A stretch of DNA of 27,038 nucleotides from CAINEC01 sp046303115. GTDB taxonomy: Bacteria > Bacteroidota > Bacteroidia > AKYH767-A > OLB10. Position numbers and translations under genes: made by a program. The stretch is taken from NCBI GenBank assembly GCA_046303115.1, contig JBKCGZ010000141.1, forward strand, positions 1-27,038, in the 5' to 3' direction. Within the stretch, counting starts at the first letter, position 1, and each line of letters begins with the position of its first letter. This document shows positions 7,973-16,014 of this stretch, piece by piece. The notes under the pieces are model-generated. The model did no database searches, had not been told where the DNA came from, and was given only the letters and a program-made list of their open reading frames with translations.

Positions 7973-9811
7973 CTAAGATAACTCTTCTATTTTTGCTAAA
8001 ATTTCTGAGGTCGCAAATGGCATCCCTTTAATTTTATTTAATCCAATTGCAGGTACTAAAAATTTATCACGAATAATTGAACGTAACTGCCCTGTATTCA
8101 TTTCAGGAATCAATACCGTCTCATAATTTTTTAATAACGCTCCAAGGTTTTTAGGGAATGGTACAATATGACGTAAGTGCGCATGACTAACATCTATTCC
8201 TTTTGCTCTCGCTTCAATAACGGCACCTTTAATTGCGCCATAAGTTGAACCCCATCCTAAAACCAATATTTTACCTTTCTCAGTTCCATTGTCTATTGTT
8301 TGATTTGGAATTGAGTCAGCAACTTTTTCCACTTTAGCAGCTCTCATTTTTACCATGAATTCATGGTTTTCGGGATCGTAACTAATATTACCTGTTTCGT
8401 GCTGCTTCTCTAATCCACCAATTCGATGTTCTAAACCTTTTGTTCCTGGAATTGCCCAAGGTCTTGAAAGATTTTCATTTCGTTTGTAAGGTAAAAATTT
8501 ATCATCGTTTAACTCAGTTGCAAATTCTACTTTAATTGGCTTTAGTTGATCTGCATTCGGAAATCTCCAAGGCTCTGATCCGTTTGCAATGTAACCATCG
8601 CTAAGGAAAATTACGGGAGTCATATATTCTAATGCAATTCTACATGCTTCGTATACAGATTCGAAACAATCAGCAGCAGATTTAGCAGCTAATACAGGAA
8701 TAGGTGCTTCTCCGTTTCTTCCGTAAACAGCCTGAAACAAATCGCTTTGCTCAGTCTTAGTGGGTAGTCCAGTTGATGGACCTCCACGCTGAACATTTAT
8801 AATTAATAGAGGTAATTCAAGCATTAAAGCAAGACCCATTGCTTCTGTCTTTAAGGCAATACCTGGTCCTGATGAAGTAGTAATCCCTAATTTACCTCCG
8901 AAAGATGCTCCAATTGCAGAACAAATAGCAGCAATTTCATCTTCCGCCTGAAAGGTTTTCACTCCGAAATTCTTATGTCGAGCTAATTCATGTAATATAT
9001 CTGAAGCAGGCGTAATAGGGTAGCTACCTAAATATAAGTCTAATCCACTTTTTTGTGATGCTGCAATTAAACCAATAGCTGTTGCCTGATTACCCATAAT
9101 GTTTCGGTAAGTTCCCGCAGGCATAGGTGCAGGGTTAATCGTAAAGCGCGTAGCTGCAGTTTCACTGGTTTCACCAAAGTTATAACCTGCATTAAGCACC
9201 TTTAAGTTTGCAGCTAATATTTCAGGCTTTTTAGAGAATTTCTCCTCTAAGAAGTTAACCGTAAACGACATGTCGCGGTTATACATCCAATATAGGAAGC
9301 CTAAAACAAACATGTTCTTAGCTCTATCAATTTCTTTGGTGCCTAAACCTGAATCTGCTAAAGTCGCCTTCGTCATTTTCGTTACATCAATGGTAATTAC
9401 TCGGTAACTCTCAAGTGATCCATCTGTTAACGGACTAATATTATCAGCATAGTTAGCAAGACGTAAGTTTTTAGGGTCAAAGCCATCCGTATTTACGATA
9501 ATGGTTCCGCCCTTTTTTAAATTTCTAAGGTTGGCTTTTAAGGCAGCTGCATTCATCGCAACAAGCACGTCGCAAAAGTCGCCAGGTGAAAAAATATTTA
9601 CACTTCCGAAGTGCAATTGAAATCCAGATACACCAGGAATAGTTCCTTGTGGGGCTCTGATTTCAGCTGGGAAGTCTGGGAAAGTACTTAGGTCGTTGCC
9701 AAATAAGGCAGCCGTATTGGTAAACTGTGTTCCTGTAAGTTGCATCCCATCCCCGGAGTCACCCGCAAATTTTATGATTACTTTCTCAAGAACTTGATTG
9801 TTAGATGTCAT
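7973..9811 (-). CDS. korA: 2-oxoacid:ferredoxin oxidoreductase, fused gamma-alpha subunit
   Basis: A 612-residue fusion of the gamma domain (about residues 8-200) and alpha domain (about 235-610). The gamma part begins KFAGDSGDGMQLTGTQF and carries the phosphate/CoA-binding glycine loop. The alpha part has GNQATAIGLIAA and GSYPITPASDILHEL, the pyrimidine-binding block of these enzymes, and TSSGPGIALKTEAMG. This gamma-alpha fusion is the common form in aerobic bacteria with a KorAB-type enzyme, so it is not unusual. It is the first gene of the korA-korB operon, with ATG at 9809-9811 and a promoter-like element just upstream. Confidence 0.94.
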   Translation of the reverse strand: MTSNNQVLEKVIIKFAGDSGDGMQLTGTQFTNTAALFGNDLSTFPDFPAEIRAPQGTIPGVSGFQLHFGSVNIFSPGDFCDVLVAMNAAALKANLRNLKKGGTIIVNTDGFDPKNLRLANYADNISPLTDGSLESYRVITIDVTKMTKATLADSGLGTKEIDRAKNMFVLGFLYWMYNRDMSFTVNFLEEKFSKKPEILAANLKVLNAGYNFGETSETAATRFTINPAPMPAGTYRNIMGNQATAIGLIAASQKSGLDLYLGSYPITPASDILHELARHKNFGVKTFQAEDEIAAICSAIGASFGGKLGITTSSGPGIALKTEAMGLALMLELPLLIINVQRGGPSTGLPTKTEQSDLFQAVYGRNGEAPIPVLAAKSAADCFESVYEACRIALEYMTPVIFLSDGYIANGSEPWRFPNADQLKPIKVEFATELNDDKFLPYKRNENLSRPWAIPGTKGLEHRIGGLEKQHETGNISYDPENHEFMVKMRAAKVEKVADSIPNQTIDNGTEKGKILVLGWGSTYGAIKGAVIEARAKGIDVSHAHLRHIVPFPKNLGALLKNYETVLIPEMNTGQLRSIIRDKFLVPAIGLNKIKGMPFATSEILAKIEELS

Positions 9812-9842
9812 GATTTTAAGCTTGGTACTTTAAAACAAGGTG

Positions 9843-9850
9843 CAAATTTA
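9843..9850 (-). promoter_or_regulatory. -7 promoter element of korAB
   Basis: The minus strand reads TAAATTTG, a full match to the Bacteroidota -7 consensus, 31 bases before the korA ATG. No convincing -33 TTG lies at the usual distance, so this is a partial match only. Confidence 0.4.
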
Positions 9851-9886
9851 ACTATTATTTGCTCCTTATTCGTATAAGTCAAACAT

Positions 9887-9919
9887 AAAAAAGCCCCGAT
9901 TGTTAAATAGATCGGGGCT
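9887..9919 (-). terminator. Rho-independent terminator of the DUF4476 gene
   Basis: A perfect 9-bp stem (9892-9900 AGCCCCGAT with 9911-9919 ATCGGGGCT) has a 10-base loop. On the minus strand it is followed by a run of U (A run 9887-9892 on the plus strand). It lies 21 bases after the stop of the minus-strand gene at 9940 and insulates korA from it. Confidence 0.85.
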
Positions 9920-9939
9920 GAAACTTAAAAAAGTGGGGG

Positions 9940-10692
9940 TTATGATTGGTGGTTAATCCAATTGATTAACTCGTTGATGCTACTATCGAATGTGAAAGCA
10001 TTATACACAGTGTAAAATTTATCCGGGTCGTTTACATACGCATAACTATATTTCGCAAGGTCAATGCGGTTTCTGTCGTAGGCAATTAGTCCTAAAAGAA
10101 CTCTTAATTCTGTACTGTTTATTGGATGTGTTCTGATATACTGCTTGCACATTGCAATTTTGGTATCATCAAAGCTTTCGCGCGCAACTATTTGCTTGAA
10201 CTCGATAAATTGGTCACTATAAACAGTATTGCATCCATAGTTGTTTAAATTTCCATAATAGTTTCCGCAATAACCTTGATGGACTGGTACTATCACATTG
10301 TTACAATCCTGATGAATAGTTCCTGGCAAAGGGTCGATGTCGGTTACCTTTAAAATGTTCTGATAGGTAAGAATTGCTTTTACGCGTGCTCTAGCTGGGA
10401 TAGTAATAAATCCATTATAAGCCAATCGGAAATTTCCTGGTCTTGGGCTATGACTGTAGCCATGGTTGTAATGTTGACCACCAACAGTCCAGATTTTAAT
10501 TTTATGGTCGCCGGGTGTTAAGTCAGTAATGATAAATTCTCTTGAAGGGTTGTTGTAACTGATCCGGTCGATTTCTACAATGATAGAATGATTGTTAAAA
10601 GTCCGGATATTAAGTTTAGATCTGAATCCGTCTGCTTTAGCACTAATGTTTAATGTAACTAAAGCAATAAAAGTGTAAAGTAAATTTTTCAT
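9940..10692 (-). CDS. Exported DUF4476-domain protein
   Basis: A 250-residue exported protein. Residues 1-20 are a signal peptide (MKNLLYTFIALVTLNISAKA before DGFRS). Residues 22-115 form a beta-rich segment resembling the PEGA-like or carboxypeptidase-regulatory-like modules often found with this family (ITDLTPGDHKIKIW). The C-terminal part, about 155-248, matches DUF4476: FIEFKQIVARESFDDTKIAMCKQYI, then LRVLLGLIAYDRNRIDLAKYSYAYVNDPDKFYTVYNAFTF in register. A Tyr/Asn/Gly-rich linker with four Cys (about 128-153) joins the two. Molecular function is unknown. It is monocistronic, with a strong Shine-Dalgarno site and its own terminator. Confidence 0.82.
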   Translation of the reverse strand: MKNLLYTFIALVTLNISAKADGFRSKLNIRTFNNHSIIVEIDRISYNNPSREFIITDLTPGDHKIKIWTVGGQHYNHGYSHSPRPGNFRLAYNGFITIPARARVKAILTYQNILKVTDIDPLPGTIHQDCNNVIVPVHQGYCGNYYGNLNNYGCNTVYSDQFIEFKQIVARESFDDTKIAMCKQYIRTHPINSTELRVLLGLIAYDRNRIDLAKYSYAYVNDPDKFYTVYNAFTFDSSINELINWINHQS

Positions 10693-10699
10693 AATTGGG

Positions 10700-10707
10700 T
10701 CCTCCTT
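10700..10707 (-). promoter_or_regulatory. Strong Shine-Dalgarno sequence of the DUF4476 gene
   Basis: The minus strand reads AAGGAGGA seven bases before the ATG at 10690-10692. Such a full anti-16S match is uncommon in Bacteroidota, where most starts (and the others in this window) lack one. It fixes the start and suggests efficient translation. Confidence 0.7.
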
Positions 10708-10790
10708 ATTTTTTTGAACTTATTTTGCAGAAGCCAATCATCATGCCAAAAAAAATAGCATATTTGAATTTACTAATCAACAAAGAGTAT

Positions 10791-11165
10791 ATGCGTCAAA
10801 TTATTTTAGTTGGAGTAGGTAGTTTCTTAGGAGGTATAGCTCGCTATATTTCTTCGCTCGTTATTAATCAGAAATTAAATACTGATTTCCCTTATGCTAC
10901 ATTATCAATAAATATTTTTGGATGCCTTTTGATCGGAATTGTGTACGGTATTTTTGAAAAATCAATTATTACTGGCGACTGGAAATTGTTTTTGGCAACA
11001 GGTATCTGTGGAGGATTTACCACATTCTCTGCTTTCTCAAATGAGTCGCTCGATTTATTAAAACAAGGAAATACATTAGGTATGCTAACATATATTGGTG
11101 TTAGCGTTTTATTCGGACTTATAGCAACGTATCTAGGATACTGGGTTGTGAAAAGTAGTTACTGA
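10791..11165 (+). CDS. crcB: Fluoride ion channel CrcB (Fluc family)
   Basis: A 124-residue, four-helix membrane protein that expels fluoride as a dual-topology dimer. Family marks are GGIARY near residues 14-19, N41 in SINIFGCLLIG lining the ion path, and TGICGGFTTFSAFSNE at 70-85. I chose the ATG at 10791 because helix 1 then starts at once (MRQIILVGVGSFLGG) and the length is normal. The frame continues upstream to 10695 with a polar, non-conserved 32-residue extension. No fluoride riboswitch is recognisable upstream. The stop TGA directly abuts the stop of the convergent SET-domain gene. Confidence 0.93.
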   Translation: MRQIILVGVGSFLGGIARYISSLVINQKLNTDFPYATLSINIFGCLLIGIVYGIFEKSIITGDWKLFLATGICGGFTTFSAFSNESLDLLKQGNTLGMLTYIGVSVLFGLIATYLGYWVVKSSY

Positions 11166-11648
11166 TTATTTTTTCTTTGATTTAACTTTTGTTTTAGCTT
11201 TTGTCTTTGCCTTATTCGTTTCAGACTTAACCTGCTTTTTTAAATCATCTGCTTTTGAAAGATTTTTCCAGTAGTCTTTACCGTAATCAACAAATACTTC
11301 ATCATCAGCTTTGATTGTTCGTGTAGCAACAATAAAAACTCTTTTTTCGCCTTGTCGTGTCTTGATTTCGTATTGAGCATTGTTTCTTAAGCCATCAACT
11401 CTTCCAATTCCCTTTGCATCATTAGCATATCTTCCCATTGCTTCTTGCGTAAAATATGCATCAACACAACGGTTTTTATTGATAAAAAAAGCATATCCTT
11501 CATGCCCTTCTTCTGCTCGCTTTTCACATACAGACCAAGGCACAATTTCTCCTTCATATTCACAAACGATATCCCCTCTTTTAAATTCTTTTTTTACAAA
11601 TAATCCTTTTCCTGCTCCTGGGATTAAACTCTTCTTTAAGTATAACAT
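11166..11648 (-). CDS. SET-domain protein (putative protein-lysine methyltransferase)
   Basis: A 160-residue small SET protein. The SAM-binding start is GAGKGLFVKKEFKRGDIV (11-28). The RYANDAKG block at 73-80 stands in for the canonical RFxNHS pseudoknot motif, with NNAQY at 89-93, and the catalytic-tyrosine motif is DDEVFVDYG (115-123, Tyr122). Residues 135-160 form a lysine-rich tail (KAKTKAKTKVKSKKK) like histone H1 tails, plausibly a nucleic-acid-binding segment or a self-methylation substrate. Similar short SET proteins are, to my knowledge, widespread in Bacteroidota. The target is unknown. Confidence 0.82.
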   Translation of the reverse strand: MLYLKKSLIPGAGKGLFVKKEFKRGDIVCEYEGEIVPWSVCEKRAEEGHEGYAFFINKNRCVDAYFTQEAMGRYANDAKGIGRVDGLRNNAQYEIKTRQGEKRVFIVATRTIKADDEVFVDYGKDYWKNLSKADDLKKQVKSETNKAKTKAKTKVKSKKK

Positions 11649-11677
11649 TTGTTTGTGGTATAATTGATTTTGGTTTG

Positions 11678-11685
11678 CAAAGATA
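11678..11685 (-). promoter_or_regulatory. -7 promoter element of the SET-domain gene
   Basis: The minus strand reads TATCTTTG, a full TAnnTTTG match 29 bases before the ATG. A CTG, one mismatch from the -33 TTG, lies 19 bases upstream of it. Confidence 0.45.
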
Positions 11686-11727
11686 TAATTCTCCGCGTAA
11701 TAATCAGACTATTAATAAACTTGAAAA

Positions 11728-14700
11728 TTAGCCTAGTATTTTTGATAGAAGTAAGTTGGCTTCTGATATTGTTTTAATGTTGCTGAAACTCACACTTAAT
11801 TTGCCTTTATCTTCTTTCATTTTAGAGATATGAGGGTGTTGCTGTACAAATTTCAGAATGGTATTAAATGCACTGCTTTGATAATATTCTGAGTTAGCAT
11901 TGCTGATGAAATACCCTTTAAAGATTTTATTTTTTAATAATATTTTTTCAAATCCAATTTTCTTAGCATTCCATCTTAATCGAATGGTATCCATTAAATC
12001 AATTACCTGATGCGGTACATCTCCAAATCGATCTTTTAAATTCTTTTCAAAGGCTTGTAATTTTTCTTCTGTTGCAATCTCATCGAGTTCTTTATACAAG
12101 CTAAGTCTCTCCGCAATATTCTCCACATAATTTTCTGGAATGCGCATCTCCATATCTGTATCAATCTGACAATCTTGAACGAATGCTGTGTTTTCATCTT
12201 TTGGAAAAACATCTTTAAAATCAGAATCTTTTAATTCTTGAATTGCTTCATCAAGAATCTTATGATACATCTCAAAACCGATTTCAGAAATGAATCCGCT
12301 TTGCTCTCCTCCCAATAAATTACCAGCACCACGAATATCTAAATCCTTCATAGCAACTTGAAATCCACTTCCTAAATCAGAATGTTCTTCAATAGCTTTT
12401 AATCGCTGACGTGCTTCTGGCGTTAACACTGTAACGGGCGGTGCCAATAAATAACAAAATGCTTTTTTATTTGATCGACCCACACGTCCACGCATCTGAT
12501 GTAAATCGCTTAATCCAAAATAATGAGCATTATTGATGATCATCGTATTGGCATTACTGATATCTAAGCCTGATTCAATAATGGTTGTAGCTAATAAGAC
12601 GTCTGTTTCTCCTTCAATAAAATTCATCAAAATTTCTTCTAGCTTTTCTCCATCCATCTGCCCATGACCAACTCCAATTTTTACTCCGGGACAAAGTTTC
12701 GCAATCATTGCCGCCATGTCATGTATATCTTGTACACGATTATGAATAAAGAAAACTTGGCCACCTCTAGAAATTTCATAATTGATAGCATCCTTAATTA
12801 GTTGATCGTTGAAGGTGTGAACTTCAGTCGTAACAGGATATCGAGTGGGTGGAGGAGTATTGATGATGGAAAGATCTCTTGCGCCCATTAAGGAAAATTG
12901 CAGCGTTCTTGGAATAGGCGTTGCCGTTAGTGTGAGCGTATCAACATTTACTTTTATCGATTTTAATTTTTCTTTTGATGAAACACCAAATTTTTGTTCT
13001 TCATCAATTATCATTAAGCCTAGATCTTTAAATTTTATATCCTTGCTTAATAAACGATGAGTACCAATGATGATATCAATTTTTCCTTCGCTCAGTCGCT
13101 TTAATGTTTCAGTTTGCTGAGCACTCGTTTTAAATCGATTGATATAATCAATATTAACAGGAAAACTCTTTAGTCGTTCTTTAAAGGTTCTGAAATGTTG
13201 TAATGCTAAAATTGTTGTCGGCACTAATACAGCTACTTGCTTTCCGTCTGTCGCTGCTTTAAAAGCGGCTCTTACAGCAATCTCCGTTTTCCCAAATCCT
13301 ACATCCCCACAAATTAATCGGTCCATCGGATATTCTTTTTCCATATCCTTTTTTACATCAATGGTCGATTTTATTTGATCAGGCGTATCTTCATAAATAA
13401 AAGAAGCTTCTAATTCATTTTGCAGATAACCATCTTGACTAAATGCGAAACCTTTTTGTGCTTTTCGTTTCGCATAAAGTGCAATCAGATCTTTAGCGAT
13501 ATCTTTTACTTTTTTCTTAGTCTTTGATTTTAAAGTAGCCCACGTAGTCGATCCTAGTTTGTTTAACGTTGGTGCATTTCCGTCTTTGCTGCTGTACCTT
13601 GCTATACGATGCAAACTATGAATACTAATGTAAAGTATATCATTATCCTTATAAACTAGTCGAATGGCTTCTTGTGGCTTACCATTCACATCCATTGTTT
13701 CTAAGCCAGCAAATCTACCAACACCATGATCAATATGTGTAATATAATCACCAGGCTTTAAAGAGTATAATTCTTTTAATGTAATCGATTCACTTTTACT
13801 ATAATTCTTTTTTAATCTGAATCGATGATACCTATCAAATATCTGATGGTCGGTATAAAAATTTATTTTTAATTCTTCATCAATAAAGCCTTGATGAAGT
13901 GAAGTAAGCAGCGTGTGAAATTTTAATTCTTTACCTTTAAATTCATCAGGTCTTGGAATATCTTCGAAGATAGAATGAATCCTTTCTGCTTGTTTAGCCG
14001 AGTCTGAAAATAATAAATTGGTGAAGTTTTTTTTCTGACTTAAATATAAATTCTCAAGTAATAAGTTGAAATTCTTGTTGAAATGTGGTTGTGGTTTTGT
14101 TTTGAATTCAATTACTGGAACATCGTTATTATATGGTTTGCTTCCGAATTCAATAAGCGTCCTTAACGCTAAACTTTCTTTAAAGCCGTCAATCGAATCA
14201 AAAATGTCTTCAACATTACGTTCTACTTGTTCTTCTTCATAAAAAATATTACTTCCGTAATTTTGTTCAGTTACTTCTTGTGAAGCTTCAATACATTGAT
14301 AAACATATTCAAGATCTTTTATGAAAAACAATGTATTTTTTGCAATGAAGTTGAAAAAGGTTTCTTGTTCTTCTTTTACTATTCCGGTTTGAATGTTAGG
14401 AATGATAGTTACAAATCCGATGTTTTTTTCACTTAACTGCGTGGATGGATCAAAGTATCTGATGGATTCTATTTTATCATTATAAAACTCAATACGATAG
14501 GGTAGTTCATGTGCGAAAGAATAAATATCTACGATTCCTCCTCGAATAGCAAATTGGCCGGGCTCATAGACAAAGTCAGTTCTTTCAAATTTGTTTTCAA
14601 GTAGAAATTCCTGAATGAATTCTGTCGATAACCGCTCGTCTATATTTATTTCTAAGGTATTTCGTTCAAGCGATTTCTTTGTAATCACTTTTTCCTGAAT

Positions 14701-15081
14701 TGCTTCTGGATAGCTAACTACAATTAGATTGTCCGATTTGTTAATGCGAGTCAATACTTCTGCTCGTTGCAAAACGAGCGAACTGTCTAATTGATCAACT
14801 TTATATGGTTTCTTGTAAGATGAGGGAAATAGTAATACTCGATTTTCACCAAGCAAATTTTCTAAATCATTCTGAAAGTAAGCTGCTTCTTCTCGATCGC
14901 CTAATAAAACTAAAACAGGTCCTGTAAATTGATTGTAATAACCAGCAATAAATAAAGCACTTGACGATCCTGTTAAACCACTGAGATAAACGGCTTTTTT
15001 TTGCTGATTGAAAAGCATTGAATAAAGCTCAGAAGTTTGTCTTCCGTTCTTATAAAATTCAATGACTTGATGTAGTTCCAC
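11728..15081 (-). CDS. mfd: Transcription-repair coupling factor Mfd
   Basis: A 1117-residue SF2 DNA translocase that removes stalled RNA polymerase at lesions and recruits UvrA. In order: UvrB-like N-terminal domains (about 1-330, including YEPGQFAIRGGIVDIYSF); the RNAP-interacting CarD-like domain (about 440-510, LKPGDYITHIDHGVGRFAGLE); the helicase core with Walker A GDVGFGKTEIA (near 594), DEEQ (near 695) and the TRG-like block GGQVFFIHNRVQ; helicase motif VI region QMRGRVGRS; and the C-terminal TRCF domain (about 960-1070). The start is GTG at 15079-15081; an in-frame TAA lies about 30 bases upstream with no ATG between. No clear promoter of its own. Confidence 0.97.
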   Translation of the reverse strand: MELHQVIEFYKNGRQTSELYSMLFNQQKKAVYLSGLTGSSSALFIAGYYNQFTGPVLVLLGDREEAAYFQNDLENLLGENRVLLFPSSYKKPYKVDQLDSSLVLQRAEVLTRINKSDNLIVVSYPEAIQEKVITKKSLERNTLEINIDERLSTEFIQEFLLENKFERTDFVYEPGQFAIRGGIVDIYSFAHELPYRIEFYNDKIESIRYFDPSTQLSEKNIGFVTIIPNIQTGIVKEEQETFFNFIAKNTLFFIKDLEYVYQCIEASQEVTEQNYGSNIFYEEEQVERNVEDIFDSIDGFKESLALRTLIEFGSKPYNNDVPVIEFKTKPQPHFNKNFNLLLENLYLSQKKNFTNLLFSDSAKQAERIHSIFEDIPRPDEFKGKELKFHTLLTSLHQGFIDEELKINFYTDHQIFDRYHRFRLKKNYSKSESITLKELYSLKPGDYITHIDHGVGRFAGLETMDVNGKPQEAIRLVYKDNDILYISIHSLHRIARYSSKDGNAPTLNKLGSTTWATLKSKTKKKVKDIAKDLIALYAKRKAQKGFAFSQDGYLQNELEASFIYEDTPDQIKSTIDVKKDMEKEYPMDRLICGDVGFGKTEIAVRAAFKAATDGKQVAVLVPTTILALQHFRTFKERLKSFPVNIDYINRFKTSAQQTETLKRLSEGKIDIIIGTHRLLSKDIKFKDLGLMIIDEEQKFGVSSKEKLKSIKVNVDTLTLTATPIPRTLQFSLMGARDLSIINTPPPTRYPVTTEVHTFNDQLIKDAINYEISRGGQVFFIHNRVQDIHDMAAMIAKLCPGVKIGVGHGQMDGEKLEEILMNFIEGETDVLLATTIIESGLDISNANTMIINNAHYFGLSDLHQMRGRVGRSNKKAFCYLLAPPVTVLTPEARQRLKAIEEHSDLGSGFQVAMKDLDIRGAGNLLGGEQSGFISEIGFEMYHKILDEAIQELKDSDFKDVFPKDENTAFVQDCQIDTDMEMRIPENYVENIAERLSLYKELDEIATEEKLQAFEKNLKDRFGDVPHQVIDLMDTIRLRWNAKKIGFEKILLKNKIFKGYFISNANSEYYQSSAFNTILKFVQQHPHISKMKEDKGKLSVSFSNIKTISEANLLLSKILG

Positions 15082-15124
15082 GATTAATTTCCGAATGCGA
15101 ATTTAGTAAAAACAATCCGTTCAG

Positions 15125-16012
15125 TTAGTCGTAAGCATCGCAGTTATGTTTATTCTTTTTCTTGCCTTTCTTTTTCCTTACATTTTTATTCATCCCATTT
15201 TGTTTACCATTAGCAAATCGGTAAACAATACTAAATCCAGCAGTCATGTAGGTATCGTTATTGTTTTTATTGCCTCTTCCAGCGCCATCACTCGGATAAC
15301 CAATTTCAAAATTATTTGCTAATTGAACTGCCAATTCACCGTTTGGAGTTTGCGAAATTCTAGTTGAGTCAGCATACACAGTGCTTACATCATCTAAGTA
15401 ATCAAAGAATGTCCAATGGTTAACGATCTCTAATCTTAATGAAAATGCATTTGATAATCTGGTTTCAATTCCAATTCCTATTGGAATAGATAGTTGATAT
15501 AGTTTGTATGGTTTAGGATATTGACCACCTTCAATAAATTGACCTTCTGTACCCAAAGGCTGCAATTCAATTTCATTATCGTTTAAAACAGCCACTGGTT
15601 TATGACTTAGTGCACCAATTCCTAAAATTAAATAAGGAGTCACGCGCTGTTTTTTTCTTGCCGAACTTTTTTTGAATAGTTGATATTCATATCTAAGCGC
15701 TATGTCGTTAATAGCTGATTGAAAATGTAAATCTCTTTTTCTGTTAAACGCGTGTATGGCCAAAGAATCTGCTCCTTCTATGTATGCATTATTGTAATTC
15801 AAGGATAAACTACTTCTTGAGTTCAAACGGTAAACCAATCCTGCATTCCAATAATGACCAAATAGTTCCTTACTCGTTAAAATTCGATCATTAAGATCGC
15901 CATAATACCATGTTGTTCCATAGCCTGCATAAATACCTAATCTCGATTGAGAATAGGATAGATTAATTGAAAGTAAACTGCAAAGCAGTAATAGAAAAAT
16001 ATATTTTTTCAC
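15125..16012 (-). CDS. DUF6089/PorG-like outer-membrane beta-barrel protein
   Basis: A 295-residue exported barrel. The signal peptide is residues 1-21 (KKYIFLLLLCSLLSINLSYS, cleavage before QSRLG). The block LGIYAGYGTTWYYGDLND matches the start of the DUF6089 family, which includes the type IX secretion component PorG (GxxxYxGDL). Strands continue to TYMTAGFSIVYRF near residue 267. A 26-residue tail rich in Lys and Asn follows (RKKKGKKKNKHNCDAYD), which PorG as I know it lacks. The start is GTG two bases after the gpmI TAG, so the two genes are translationally close-coupled. It could be PorG itself or a paralogue; I leave the symbol empty. Confidence 0.75.
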   Translation of the reverse strand: MKKYIFLLLLCSLLSINLSYSQSRLGIYAGYGTTWYYGDLNDRILTSKELFGHYWNAGLVYRLNSRSSLSLNYNNAYIEGADSLAIHAFNRKRDLHFQSAINDIALRYEYQLFKKSSARKKQRVTPYLILGIGALSHKPVAVLNDNEIELQPLGTEGQFIEGGQYPKPYKLYQLSIPIGIGIETRLSNAFSLRLEIVNHWTFFDYLDDVSTVYADSTRISQTPNGELAVQLANNFEIGYPSDGAGRGNKNNNDTYMTAGFSIVYRFANGKQNGMNKNVRKKKGKKKNKHNCDAYD

Positions 16013-16014
16013 TT

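Noticed and set aside
7973..9811. korA gamma-alpha fusion as a novelty
   Set aside because: This fusion is the common architecture in aerobic bacteria and is not unusual.
10693..10790. Possible fluoride riboswitch upstream of crcB
   Set aside because: No GGCGATGG-like conserved core or pseudoknot partners are visible; the region is AT-rich with no convincing stems.
11380..11667. Plus-strand open frame opposite the SET-domain gene
   Set aside because: It is a shadow of the SET gene with no ribosome site or domain.
15098..15105. Promoter element for mfd (TAAATTCG)
   Set aside because: It has one mismatch in the key TTTG part and no TTG at the -33 distance, so it is too weak to call.
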